Shown here: positions 11,100 through 21,589 of the stretch, one piece after another
Layout of the letters: each line of letters starts with the position of its first letter
Numbering within the stretch: position 1 is the first letter of the stretch
Assembly: GCA_010909165.1 (NCBI GenBank)
Contig: MU008165.1
Coordinates: 434,001-498,000, forward strand
Origin: Anthoceros angustus
Taxonomy: Eukaryota; Streptophyta; Anthocerotopsida; Anthocerotales; Anthocerotaceae
Length of the DNA: 64,000 nt
Direction: 5' to 3'
Notes under the pieces: model-generated
Database searches by the model: none
The model's input: the letters and a program-made list of their open reading frames with translations, nothing else
Told to the model about the DNA's origin: nothing
Translations under genes and position numbers: made by a program

Positions 11100-14000
11100 T
11101 CAATCTTCATCCTCATTTGCTCCCGCCGGCTCTCTCCACCCCCGTGCAGGAGTGGGGACGGCTATTGCCCACCCTCTATTCTCCGCTTGACCATCCGGAT
11201 GTAGGATACACTGCGTCACTTGATGCGGCCATATGAATGGTGTGTCCATGTCATCTGGGCGGTACGTACAATGACGGCCAGTGTACACAAGGTCGAATCC
11301 AGCCAATGTAGACCTTATGGACTGGAATCTGCCATTCGGGTTGCACTCATACCACTTAACCTTCAAGATAAGAGGTTCATAACCGCACGAGAACTGAACG
11401 CGCAATATCTCTTGCACATTGCCGTAGTAAGTCCGATCCCCTCCGTCTCCCATTACGTACCGTGTGTAGACACCGCTATCTTGGGTGGTTTTCCTGTGCA
11501 TATCTGCGACTATAGTGCGGAGGTGGCTACCTTTGCATATCATGTGCTTGTATGCCGTTGCCACAATGGAAGGGCCGTCCATGAGCGGCAGCGTCATCGA
11601 TCATATGCGGCAAGCCCTCCCAACGTCCTCCATTTCGACCATCATGAATCCAAGCCCGAAAGGAAGGGTTGTGTCCCATGTCACGGTTAATTTCCTCACG
11701 GTACATCGAAGAAAGGGTCCATAACCGTGGTGTGTGACGAAGGTGTGGACTTGGTGCGACTCCGTGGTAAATTTGTATGCTCGTCCTATCCCTAAGGTCT
11801 TCTCGTGGGCATCCCGTCTGCGACACCGCCAAATATGGTCTGTGGATAATGTTGGAGAAAGGACTTTGCATAATGCAAAGACTCATCTCGACGTAACCTT
11901 CCGCCATCGCCTCCGGTTTGCTCTGTTGGCGGATTGTTCCTTTCTGCTTCCGGATACCTTTCAGCGGGATACATCCATCGCCGTGAACCGCCCTAGAGTG
12001 CAACCTCATCCACCAAGTGGATTATGAGATGGGTCGATATGTCGAACAAGTTGGGGAATTCTCTTTCCAACTCACACATCACCTGATGCACTCTTGTTGC
12101 ATTCTCCCAACCTCATGGCCCGGTATTCTTCGCTGGCATATCCTCCGATAAAGTTTGCTGAGTCCGGCCACTGCTTTATATACGGATGGTTTGATTCGAC
12201 CTCGCAAAACAATTGGAAAATAAATCTCCATGAGTATATGCCAATCATGGGCTTTCAAATTCCCCAGCTTACCAGTAGACATCTTTGCCGCAATGTTTGA
12301 CGCATATCCGGTAGGTAACCTTATTGCTTGCATTTCCAAAAAAACCAAATCCAAGTCTGGCTTCGAGAGGACATAGGGAGCTGGCAGAAACGTTTCCCTG
12401 TTCCCTGCCAAAGGCCATAGCTCCTTCTTTCCCCATATTGTTCCATGTCTAAGCGTGATCTAATATCATCTTTCTCCCTATGAAGGTGCCACGAGCCTCC
12501 GCATTGTTCTTTTCAACGTGCATGACATCTTTACGTGCCCACTTAAGCATATACCTCCAATACGGATATTCAAACCATAAAGACTGCGGGTCCCGAACTT
12601 GCCCCTTTCCTCAACTCTCTCTGCAACCTCTCTCCTGTCCATATCACATGAGGTCATCATAGGAGGGGGGTTGTGGGCGGGGACGCCTCTCCTCTTCATT
12701 ATTGTGACGATCCAAGTCCAGCCTCCGCATTGGATGGTTGCGCGGAAGCCACCGCCGGTATCCAAGGTACTCCTCCTTCTATACGTGGTGGGCCCAACGA
12801 GAGTGCAACGTACCCCAACAATCTACACATGCCCTAGAACCTTTCACTTGAAAGCCTGTTAGTGTACCGATTCCCGGATAATCAGCTATGGTGTGCAGCA
12901 CTGCGGCTCGCAACCTGAAACGCCATCTAGGATCTTCCGATGGGAGAGAAAAGTCTTCCATAGGGATCCCATGCCATAGGTCTTTTAGCTCCTCCAGAAG
13001 AGGTTCTAGGTAAACATCAAAGTTAGGCACAATATGGGGACCCGGGACGATAAGGGGCATGATGATATGACCAGTCTTTGTGCTAAGCCATGGCGGTAGG
13101 TTGTGCAGAAAAAGCATTACAGGCCAAATGGATGTCGTGGCTGACCTGTGTCCAAAAGGGTTAAATCCATCTGTTGCGAGAGCGAGCCGGATGTTCCGGG
13201 TTCACTACCGAAGCCATCCAATCCATCAAGAGCCTCCCACGCCGGTGTGTCTGCCATTATGCCCATGGAGCCATCACAACTCCGGAGTTCCTTGTAGGAT
13301 GTCATCAATCTGGCAGTGTTGGGTGCTCTAAAAATCCGGTTGAGCCTATCCTTCAAAGGGAAATGCCACATGACCTTTCGAGCCGTTCGCCTCGACCCAT
13401 TTGGCAACCCGGTCCCCTCCACATACCTGTCTGCATCACATTTTATGCAGTGATCATCTCCGGCATATGGGCCCCGAAAGAGCAGGCAGTCATTAACGCA
13501 GGCATGAATCTTCTCGAACCGCGGCCCAAAGGAAAACAAAGTTTTTTTGGCTTCTGACATGGACTTCGGCAGTGAATTCCCTTCAGGCAACAAATGCACC
13601 GAAATCACCTGGAAAATATCAGACATAGCCACATCTGAAATACCATGCATTGTTTTGATCGAGACGAGAAGCAAGGTGGCAGTCAATCGGGTCTCTTTGG
13701 AAAGACATGCTTCTTCCATGGTGAACAAAGGCAGCTCTGCCGTAGCCGAGGCGGCCTCACTTTCCTGTCCGGGCACATCTGGAACACCTGCAGCTGCCAT
13801 GAGGTCATCCAAGTCAGCATCCAAGTCGGTATCATCAATGGGATTCTGTGCATCCATTTCGTCCTCTGACTCTGATGACTCTTCATTAGATGAAACTGAC
13901 ATAGGTATCTCGGGCTCCGTTTCTTGGTTCATCTCTCGGGGGAGCGCGTCACCGGCAGTCGGTAGCAGCGATTGCGTCCCGATGTCACTATAGGCCTGCG

Positions 14001-14598
14001 CGGGCTGGACCGTTCCCTCCACATTCCCATTAACACGCCCAACATTGGCAACGTTCTGCAGGTCAAACGCCGGCAGCTGTGGCGGCCCAATAGTCGCTTC
14101 TGCTTGAGCGCGCGCTAACCTTGCATCATGTTCAACCGCATGCACCTGAAGAAGAACATCAGTACAGACAAATGAAGGCTTGTCAGTTTCCATGTATTGT
14201 TCAAACAAGCCAATTATGAAGCGAACATTTCAACGCAGGACATTTCTGCATCCACCCACATCACGGAACCATCCTCGAATAGTTTGCTGGCAGTGAACCA
14301 CCGAGACGTGGGCTGGAATGGTCACAGTGCTGCCTTCACACGCGGGGCAGGGACACATCATGTACGTTGTCAAATCCGGATCTCCTCTTCGAACCATAAT
14401 GGCAGGAAAGTGCGTGTGTGGAAACCCCGTCTCCTTTGTCAGTGGAAGCGCCCAGTCAGCGCTTCGCCACTTCTCGCTCCACCTGCAACCATCATGCCCC
14501 CAATCGCACCGACGCAGGAAAATGGCAGAATGGATGGAACGACCCAAGCGGATGGAACAACCCAAGCGCAATGCGCATGCCCAATTTGCAAATGACAC
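11100..14598 (-). pseudogene. CACTA transposase Tnp2/TNPD (frameshifted)
   Basis: Minus-strand series of overlapping frames in collinear order. An N-terminal zinc-finger-like segment lies at 14598-14230 (MMCPCPACEG). A 363-codon frame (14208-13117) contains the Transposase_21 landmarks HACVNDCLLFRG, CIKCDADRY, KVMWHFPLKDRLNRIF and DTPAWEALD. Then 13117-12779 holds NLPPWLSTK, PLIVPGPHIVPNFDVYLEPL and a C-x2-C. 12411-12079 has the DUF4218-type LKAHDWHILMEIYFPIVLRG. 11597-11100 has the DUF4216-type YYGNVQEI, VKWYECNP and FDLVYTG. At least five frame changes or stops separate them. The order and motifs identify the family with confidence. The coding capacity is lost unless the indels are assembly errors. 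Confidence 0.88.
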
Positions 14599-15169
14599 GG
14601 TGCAATTGGCGAATGTAAAGGTTCACACTCGAGACTTCACCAAGACCCGCAGCCACATCCATACACAACATCCAATGCACGAACCTTGGGAAATAGGTGA
14701 CAGCGTCCAGACTGCTCACGGGATTCCTAAATGGATTCAGGGAATTGCTGAGATTGCACACGCGGCTAACGTCATTGTTGATGCTTGGTCGCCAGACACA
14801 TGCCACAACCGCTTGGCGTTGGACACCACTTCTTTCCTTTGCGGCAAGAGGAAGGGGTCGGCGAAAACCAGGTGGATATCGCAGACACAGCGGTGCATGT
14901 CACAGCACAACTAACCTACTGCTAGGCCTAGCCGAAGGTCACCAATTGAGGAGCAGGTGGTGGGTATTCGTCGACGTCGAGTAGCGGTACAGCATGCTAG
15001 CCGTTACCAACAGTCCAACGTCTCTCACTAGCATTTGTCACATTCTCATATTCTGTCGGGCGACGTGCACTAACAAGAAAAGGGTGCGTCCTGGGCTTCC
15101 TTCTCTACATTGTAGGCAACTTGATTCAGGACGATTGCCAATCGCTGAGCTATTGCGGTGTTGCCAAAA

Positions 15170-15904
15170 ATGGAGGAGACACCAGAGACTGAGGCGTACG
15201 ACATGCCAGAGTTGTCCCAGCCCATCACCGACACACAGCGCATGGAGCAGCTTGTTTCGCTGGCCATGGCAAACCCACCCATCGAGTACCAAGAGGGATT
15301 GCGACGTAAGCGGGGGCATTGCAGTGGTGTGAACGCCGACTCCGACGAAGACTACTTGTCAGGTGGACCAGCTCCCCCACCGCAGCCAGTAAACGAGGAA
15401 GAGGAGTTGCCAAATCCCGTATGGAGTGCCGACTTGGGGCCGGTCGAAGGCCAGGAGAAGGTGTATGTCTGGGCATTCCGCTTCGGGGACATGCAGAGTA
15501 TGCAAGAGTGGGCACCCGGAAAGGGGAGATGGATGGTGCAGGTCATGGAGGGAAAGGGTTTGCCCGAAATGCATCACAGGTTTGTGACAGCAAGGGCTAG
15601 CTTGGAAGAGGATGGACCTTTGCCGGTGTTGCGGACAGATACACCCACTGACACACCCGAAGTGTGGGCGGCATGCTCGGAACAGCTAGGATTGGGTTTC
15701 CTGGGACGAGCCAAGGAGCTGGCAATTTACGTTTACAAAGCCGTAGAGGCACTCCGGGAAAACTGGCGCGTGAACATCTTAATGCTGAGGTTTGAGACTC
15801 CTAGGGAGAAAATGTATTGTGATGCCATGATGTCGGCGCACAAGTTCAATGTGTTGGTTGTGCAGAAGGAGGCCCAATTCGGTGAAATGATCTCAAAGAC
15901 CTAA
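15170..15904 (+). CDS. Unknown 244-aa acidic protein encoded inside the CACTA element
   Basis: Uninterrupted 245-codon frame including the stop, starting at the first in-frame ATG (15170). It runs opposite to the transposase and is intact while all other CACTA genes are broken. The N-terminal third is acidic and proline-rich (SDEDYLSGG, PAPPPQPVNEEEEL). The remainder looks globular, with VYVWAFRFGD, GRWMVQVMEGKGLP and a helical stretch LGRAKELAIYVYKAVEALREN. No transmembrane segment or signal peptide is seen. I do not recognise the family. It could be a captured host fragment, a second element protein or a chance frame. Its length and composition argue against chance. Confidence 0.4.
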   Translation: MEETPETEAYDMPELSQPITDTQRMEQLVSLAMANPPIEYQEGLRRKRGHCSGVNADSDEDYLSGGPAPPPQPVNEEEELPNPVWSADLGPVEGQEKVYVWAFRFGDMQSMQEWAPGKGRWMVQVMEGKGLPEMHHRFVTARASLEEDGPLPVLRTDTPTDTPEVWAACSEQLGLGFLGRAKELAIYVYKAVEALRENWRVNILMLRFETPREKMYCDAMMSAHKFNVLVVQKEAQFGEMISKT

Positions 15905-17619
15905 CCGGCACAATGGATTGGAGGAACTTGCGGATGTCTTTGCGAAGAGGCACGCACAAGTGGATGTGGGGAAACACATCTATGTGCGTGAACGTGGCCC
16001 TCTTTGGGAAGAGCGTCGGTATTTGCTATGGACAGCCCAGTATGCGGCGAGATCCATGCTTACTAGTCCTTCAATAGCATGTGGCCTTGTGACCATTGTG
16101 AGGCGGTGGATGGTGCCAATTTCTTGGTGTAACGAGGCTTTTGTTCACGTACAATAGGGTGGACCATTTTCCGGGATATGCGGACTTCAAATGCAATGAC
16201 GAGGGGCAATACCAGCTCCTTGAGGCGGTGAGATGATTGTTGAGGCACACTACACCGGTGGAGGACTACTATATGGGCTGCTATGGACGATCACATGGGT
16301 ACTTGTTCCGGATACAAAGCCTTGCCGAGGATGTGGAGGTGCGAAGGGAGTTCTACCGACATGGGACAAAGAAAATTGGTATTTGAATTTCTGTTGTTGG
16401 AAGCCTAAATGCCTAACGACCAGGTATTCACCCTTGATCTGTGTGTTCTTGGTTCTCCTAACGTGTGTGAGAAGGCGGTGTGTTGCTGCAGAGTTCTCTT
16501 GTCAAGAGAATCAGTTGTTCGACGGTGTGAAAGTGCTGCGTGGAGAAGGCCTGTGGATCTGATCTTGTACAACCAGGATGACAAGTTCTTAGCACCTTTG
16601 CCAACCTTCTTCCTCAGGACGGGTCCCGATCTCGTCAATAATCTCCATGCTCATGCGGAATGAAAGTGCGGCTTCTATCACTTTGAGGAATCGAGTTCTC
16701 TCCCTAAGTAGTCCATTGAGGCCACATTTCACAATCATCCACAAACACAAACCAAAGAAAACACACGGTTTACAAAAGTGCTTACCATCAATGTTATGAA
16801 GTTGCACAAGAGAGCCATGGCTTGGGGTCCCAAGGGTGAGGGGACGTACTGCTACTGCGGGCTGCCAAACTTCGCATCGAAGCGGACAATGATTCGGGCT
16901 TCTCTGCGCTCGTTGTGGCCTTCGCCGATTTTTCGACATGCCATGCGAGCGGGGAGCGGAAGACCTTGGTTTGACATAAGGCACCTTCAACAGGGCGCAG
17001 ATGCAGCGGTCGTCTCACAAAGGAAGATCCCATGCCCGTGACGCGCCGGCACCGGGAGGGGCTGAAACATTGCTTTGGAACATGCTCCTTCCCATCTAAA
17101 AGGTTGATCAGTTCCTCGTCTACAAGAGATGATGAAGCACCTCTCAGCGATTCCGATGTTGTTCTTCGCAAATGGGGGACAGGAGAGAAAGAATATTATT
17201 AGAAAATGGCTCCGATGATCCTTCCAGCCTACAGAAGCACGTGCCACAACCGTTAATCACCTTTTAAATGCGCATGGCATTGGGAAATGTAGCTTACAAA
17301 GAATGCAGTGAACACGTACAAGCTGTGGCATGTACTCTAAAAAAAGGGTGGGTGACGGGGCCGGACAGTAATGGAACCGAGGAAAACACATTGGGCTACG
17401 GGATACCCCGTGGGATAGCTATTTTTTAACACAAGAAAATGAAAAGGGTGGAGAATTCGGGCAATGGGGACAAGTGGCCCCCATTATTGAAGACACAAGT
17501 GTTATATTGCAGCGTAACAAACATGTCCTATTATGACATGCCCCTCCTCCAAACCAAAATTTGTAACGATTGTGTGGGCCATAACAAACTCTGCAACATA
17601 AAAGCGTAACAAACACCCT
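15905..17619. other. CACTA right arm without recognisable gene
   Basis: Short frames on both strands (for example 16794-17171 minus) lack family motifs. The last ~150 bp carry subterminal TTGTTACG-type motifs typical of CACTA ends. Confidence 0.45.
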
Positions 17620-17634
17620 CTGTTTCTAGTAGTG
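17620..17634 (-). repeat. CACTA right terminal inverted repeat
   Basis: Reverse complement of the left terminus over 15 bp, followed by target copy ATA (17635-17637). GTTTGTTACG and GTTTGTTATG motifs lie just inside (17510-17620 on the minus strand). Confidence 0.93.
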
Positions 17635-18900
17635 ATAATTCGCTTTGTCGCTTGCATAGCTGCTATGTGTTCGGATTCCGTGGAAGAGGGGGCGATGGCG
17701 GTTTGCCTCTTCATCCCTAGTTTACTGCATTGCACAACATCACGGCGAATCCGGAAGTTGATTTCTTGGAGTCCATGTCTCCCCCCAATCGGCATACATA
17801 TACGCATGTAGTTGAGGGGTACGATTGGTAGCAGGACCCTTATCTTGATGGCCAGTATAAAGAAGCCCATGGGTCAACGTTCCCTTGAGAAAGAGGAGAG
17901 TGCATTTGAGTGCCCGCGCTTCTCAGCCTACCGGCATAGGTTGGCAACCTACGACGGTAGGTTGCCAGCCTACCGTCCCTTTGGGCTACCTGCTGGACCA
18001 AAACACGGACGACATGGCTCATAAGGTTAGGCCTCAATGTCGTCCGTATCCAATTACGGCTTCCAGACATGGCTTCCAACGGCAATTCCAGATTTGGCTT
18101 CCAACGGCAATTGCAGATATGGCTTCCAACGGCTTCTAGATATGAGATGGATTCCATGTACTTTCGCTCTTCATCATTCTTGGGAGCCTATGATGCGCTC
18201 AAAGGCGCATCCACGGCAAGTGGAGTGCATGCAAACTTGCACTGAAGGATATTGAACCTAGTTTAAATGTATCTTCAATGTATTGGGTTTGACTTAAATG
18301 TAACCACCTATCATTGCGATTTGTACTAACCTTTATCCCAATGTACCAATGAATGTCGCCTAAATCTGCCATGCGAAACTTGGATTTAAGCATAGTCATG
18401 ATCATCTTTGCTAGCAAGCTAGACTTATCATTGCTAACAAGGATGCAATCATCCACGTACAAAATGAAAATGACAAGTGCATTGCCAGACTTAAGTACAT
18501 AAACTTAAGTACATAGACGTTACTGTGTGATGGGCATTTAACAAACCCAAATTCAAGAAGGACTTCATTCATCAAGTCATTCCGAATTACGAAGGATTGT
18601 TTAAGTTCATAGATGTTGCCTAAAAGCAAATATTCGAGATGCTCTTTAACTTTTTTCTCGTATCCCTTAGGGTGGCACATGTAAATTTCTTCTTTGAGAT
18701 GACCATACAGAAATGTCTTCTTTACATGATTCTAATTGAACAACCTCCCAATCAGGGATGGTGGTAAGTGCCAAAATAGTGTAAAAGGACCTTATCTGAC
18801 CGTCAGGCCGGAAGAGATGGACCACTACATCATAATCACCACTGGCCTGTTGAGTATATCCTTGTGCAACAAAGACAAGCCTTGTAGTGCTCGATTGCAC
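17635..18900 (-). pseudogene. Copia Pol fragment: reverse transcriptase and start of RNase H
   Basis: Minus-strand pieces in several frames. 18900-18667 matches the RT N-terminal region (RLVFVAQGYTQ). 18680-18411 matches the segment with HPKGYEKKVKEHLEYLL and ELKQSF. 18462-18199 starts MYVDDCILVSND, the catalytic YxDD box, followed by the typical MADLGDIHWYIGIKV stretch. 17870-17640 carries the RNase H start, including STESEHIAAMQATKR. Frames change several times, and a short tandem repeat (18069-18140) has expanded inside. This is a dead polymerase gene, and its continuation is at 4331-4025. Confidence 0.8.
18069..18140 (+). repeat. Short tandem repeat, ~26-bp unit, three copies
   Basis: Unit core ATGGCTTCCAACGGCAATT, with the third copy diverging after ACGGC. 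Next to it, 17936-17990 holds inverted copies of TAGGTTGCCA-type sequence. Both lie inside the dead copia reverse transcriptase. Confidence 0.75.
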
Positions 18901-19358
18901 TATTAGACTAGCGGTGTAGTTAGTTTTAAAAGTCCACTTACTCCCCGTGGCCGTCCATGCAGCAACTTGAAAAGCCTTCAGGTCTTATTGTCTTTGACTG
19001 ATTGAACCTCATCATTAATTGTCAGTTTCCATTCAAACGATTGTGGCCCAAATATGGCCTCCTTGTAGTGGATGGCTCTTGGATATCTGAAGAAGACATA
19101 AGTGTGTCGGCATAGGTAAGAGCTACTAGATTCGATGGGCTTGCCGCGCTTGAGTGATAACTTAAGGTATTCATTTCCTTGTTAGGAGAATCGAAGGTAG
19201 ATGCAAATTTACGAGGCTCGCTCAAGATTCTCATGAGCCTTCCAACTAGGTTGTCTTTGCCTGGTAGAGCGTTGGAGCGCGGGAGGCTCTACCAACAGTG
19301 GAGACAAGTCAGGAGGGAGGATAAACCTTATTAGCTGGGAAAGGAAAATTAAGTCCAT

Positions 19359-19413
19359 TACGATCAACATGTTGATCGTAGCAGTGATATAGATGTACAT
19401 CTATATCACTGCT
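19359..19413. repeat. Two abutting perfect palindromes (22 and 34 nt)
   Basis: 19359-19380 is a perfect 22-nt palindrome with arm TACGATCAACA. 19380-19413 is a perfect 34-nt palindrome with arm AGCAGTGATATAGATGT. They share base 19380 and have no loop. They lie at the edge of the recognisable copia sequence. Confidence 0.9.
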
Positions 19414-21296
19414 AGATGGCACAAGAGGATCAAGAGGTTGAGGAATCGGTGGGGTACCAGTAACAGGGGAAGCTGGAGCAGGCAAGCCTTAGGGGCCATG
19501 AGGCAGCATATCTGCACTTGCTGTTGGAATGTAACCTGTGATCAAGCACTGGAAACGAGATAAATAACTCGCCAGAGGTGGTTGAAACCGGATCATCATC
19601 CACGTCTCGCTCCTCCTCCATCCCCAACATTGAGTTCGGAGCAATGTAACTGTATGCCTGCATCGGTACTGTCTTGGACAGAGTCCTTCCTCTAGTAATG
19701 CATGTTTTGATGCAGCAGAAGGCTTGGAAGAACCCAATGCAACAACTAGGACTGAAGGAGCTAATGTGTTAGCTGCGGCCAAAGTGGAGGTTGACAAAGT
19801 ACTGGTGAGAGACAATATGTGGAGGAGAGAAGCGTTGTTGTTGGCTGGTACCTTGGCAAATGTGTCATTTTTCACTCCCAAATCCCTGAGAGATGCCATG
19901 CCTGCCAGTTATCACCCCATGGTCTGCCATCATCCATTCCATATGTTCACATACTTCAATAAACTAGTGATCTTTGTCAAGTGGGAAGGACTATCTTGCA
20001 AATCAGTAGGTCCTTCGATGAAGGCAAGCATCTCAGCCACGACCACATCGCTCCCCATAGGCAGGACACCATAAAGGCTACATCAGTGCTGTTGATACAA
20101 GAAATGGTCATTATGAGGTCTCTCCCTGCGTTGTACACTGAATTTAGCTTGCCACCTCCCCTTGTTGCATCAGCATCCGCAGCGCTAGAGCTACGATCCC
20201 CCGATGGCAAATAGCCCCGTGCTCGTGCACTGGCCGATTCTAGGTTGAAGGCGGCGACACCACCTGGCTTTAGGCTACAGACAATTTGCAGAGTACTAAT
20301 TCACAATTTTCAAAGTACAAAATGCGCCTTCAACAACCATTCTACAACAATGGTTGTTAAAGGTGCACTTAGTACTTTGAAGAATGTTTGGCGCATTCTA
20401 GGATGGAAGGTTTGGAAGGCAATGTCGAGTACTTCACTGAAGCGTCCAACGTATGTTACATGTTGCACAACATATGGATTACGATACCCAGGGTGACCAA
20501 TTGTATCCCCGGTTGCTTGATCTTAATGATGACAACCTCGCCTCTCGGAATAGGTTAGGAATACGAGCAGTGCCACCTGCCAGCTCCGAAGGTCACTATC
20601 TACGATGCAACACTTATGGGAGGAAGAAAAGCATTGAATTGAGATTAATGTTATGTAAATTGTAGGATACAATGCTTCAACCCTTCTTAATGCATGCGGC
20701 TTCCACTATTGAAGCCCCCAAGCTTTTGATGGAAGCCAAAATCTCAGTGAATGTTGTGATTGTACTCTCTTTCCTGCCTCAATCTGATGTAACATTTTCA
20801 GTTTTTCTATTTTCGCAAGTGTTGCCATCTTCTCACGCTCAATGACCATCTTGCAGTCAGCATGTCGGACATGTCGTTGATCTTCGGTATATTTGGAACA
20901 GACACAACCTCAACATTATTCTCTCTAATACTGGCAATAAAGATTCCAGCTGTAGCAGTCGACGTCGTTGTTGATGTATCCCTAGAAAACCCCCCCTAGA
21001 AGCCCCCCACTGTTCCCAAACAATTCAAAGCCTTCAAACACGTCGCCGGAAGTAGTAGAAGGAGGCTTGCTAGAGTGCATGGTCCCACATACATTCATAG
21101 CTTTGTTAGTCATGAATGCTGCGATGGCATCATACACGCTCGGGAAGAACGATTTTGTTTATGTGTGGGCTTTACGTTTTGTCTTATCCATATTCCAAAA
21201 CGAACTCTCGCTTAAATGAGCACGGGCCTTTCCCTATCAGCAATCTTATTGAAGTCGATCATGCACTATTCCCACTTATCCTTACACTATTTTCGG
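19414..21296. other. Probable degraded retroelement sequence
   Basis: Minus-strand frames at 19899-19489 and 20210-19977 run on from the copia direction but show no firm gag motif. No intact gene seen. A strong hairpin lies at 20307-20383. Confidence 0.35.
20307..20383. repeat. Hairpin, 35-nt arms with 7-nt loop
   Basis: Left arm 20307-20341 and right arm 20349-20383 pair with five mismatches, of which two would be G:U wobbles in RNA. Loop CTACAAC. The size and small bulge-free stem resemble a miRNA precursor or a MITE foldback. Nothing else identifies it. Confidence 0.7.
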
Positions 21297-21325
21297 GTGC
21301 GGTAAACACTAAGTGTTTACCGCAC
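21297..21325. repeat. 29-nt perfect inverted repeat
   Basis: 14-nt arms (GTGCGGTAAACACT) separated by a single A. It sits in sequence without a recognised gene. Confidence 0.85.
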
Positions 21326-21589
21326 CAAGTCCCGTAGACAGGAAAATTCCATGCAAAAGGACTATCGTACACTTCCCCTTCTTCTTTGAGGACTACACAG
21401 TTTTGGTGCTAAGGAAGGCAATGTTTAGTCGAGATGCTGGTGCCAGAATGACTCCAGTGCAAGCTATTGTCGACCTTATGATTGCAGACAAGCCACATTC
21501 AGCCGCGAAGCTAGCTGTAGTCAAAGTTTGAGTCAGATAGGGCAATAGTGGAAGTGGTTTCAGCCTGCTACATGACCTCCTGGGATTGC

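Larger units (their letters stand above)
4332..17634 (-). mobile_element. CACTA (En/Spm) DNA transposon, 13.3 kb
   Basis: The left end at 4332 reads CACTACTAGAAACAG and the right end at 17634 is its exact reverse complement, a 15-bp terminal inverted repeat starting with the diagnostic CACTA. Both outer flanks are ATA, the 3-bp target duplication expected for this superfamily. Subterminal regions repeat short motifs such as TTGTTACG and GTTTGTTA in both orientations. Inside are a Tnp2-type transposase in decayed form (minus strand, 14.6-11.1 kb), two tandem copies of a TNPA-like region (4725-8692), a long palindrome (9853-9990) and an intact plus-strand ORF (15170-15904). Ends are intact although the transposase is broken, so it could only move with help from elsewhere. 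Confidence 0.93.
3317..19400 (-). mobile_element. Degenerate Ty1/copia retrotransposon, split by a CACTA element
   Basis: Read on the minus strand, fragments appear in copia order. First comes an integrase/RT spacer around 19.0-19.4 kb, then reverse transcriptase at 18.2-18.9 kb (RLVFVAQGYTQ, YVDD box at about 18.45 kb). RNase H starts at 17.6-17.8 kb (STESEHIA) and its C-terminal half resumes at 4.0-4.3 kb (DNQSALALAGNP, SKHIDLHY), followed by a purine tract and LTR. Everything between 4332 and 17634 is a later insertion. Stops and frameshifts show the copia is dead. Gag and the 5' LTR are not recognisable, so the right-hand limit is approximate. Confidence 0.8.

Noticed and set aside
19400-21300. 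5' LTR of the copia element
   Set aside because: I looked for a partner of the 3317-4003 LTR here and found no matching sequence, so it is absent, too diverged or outside the window.
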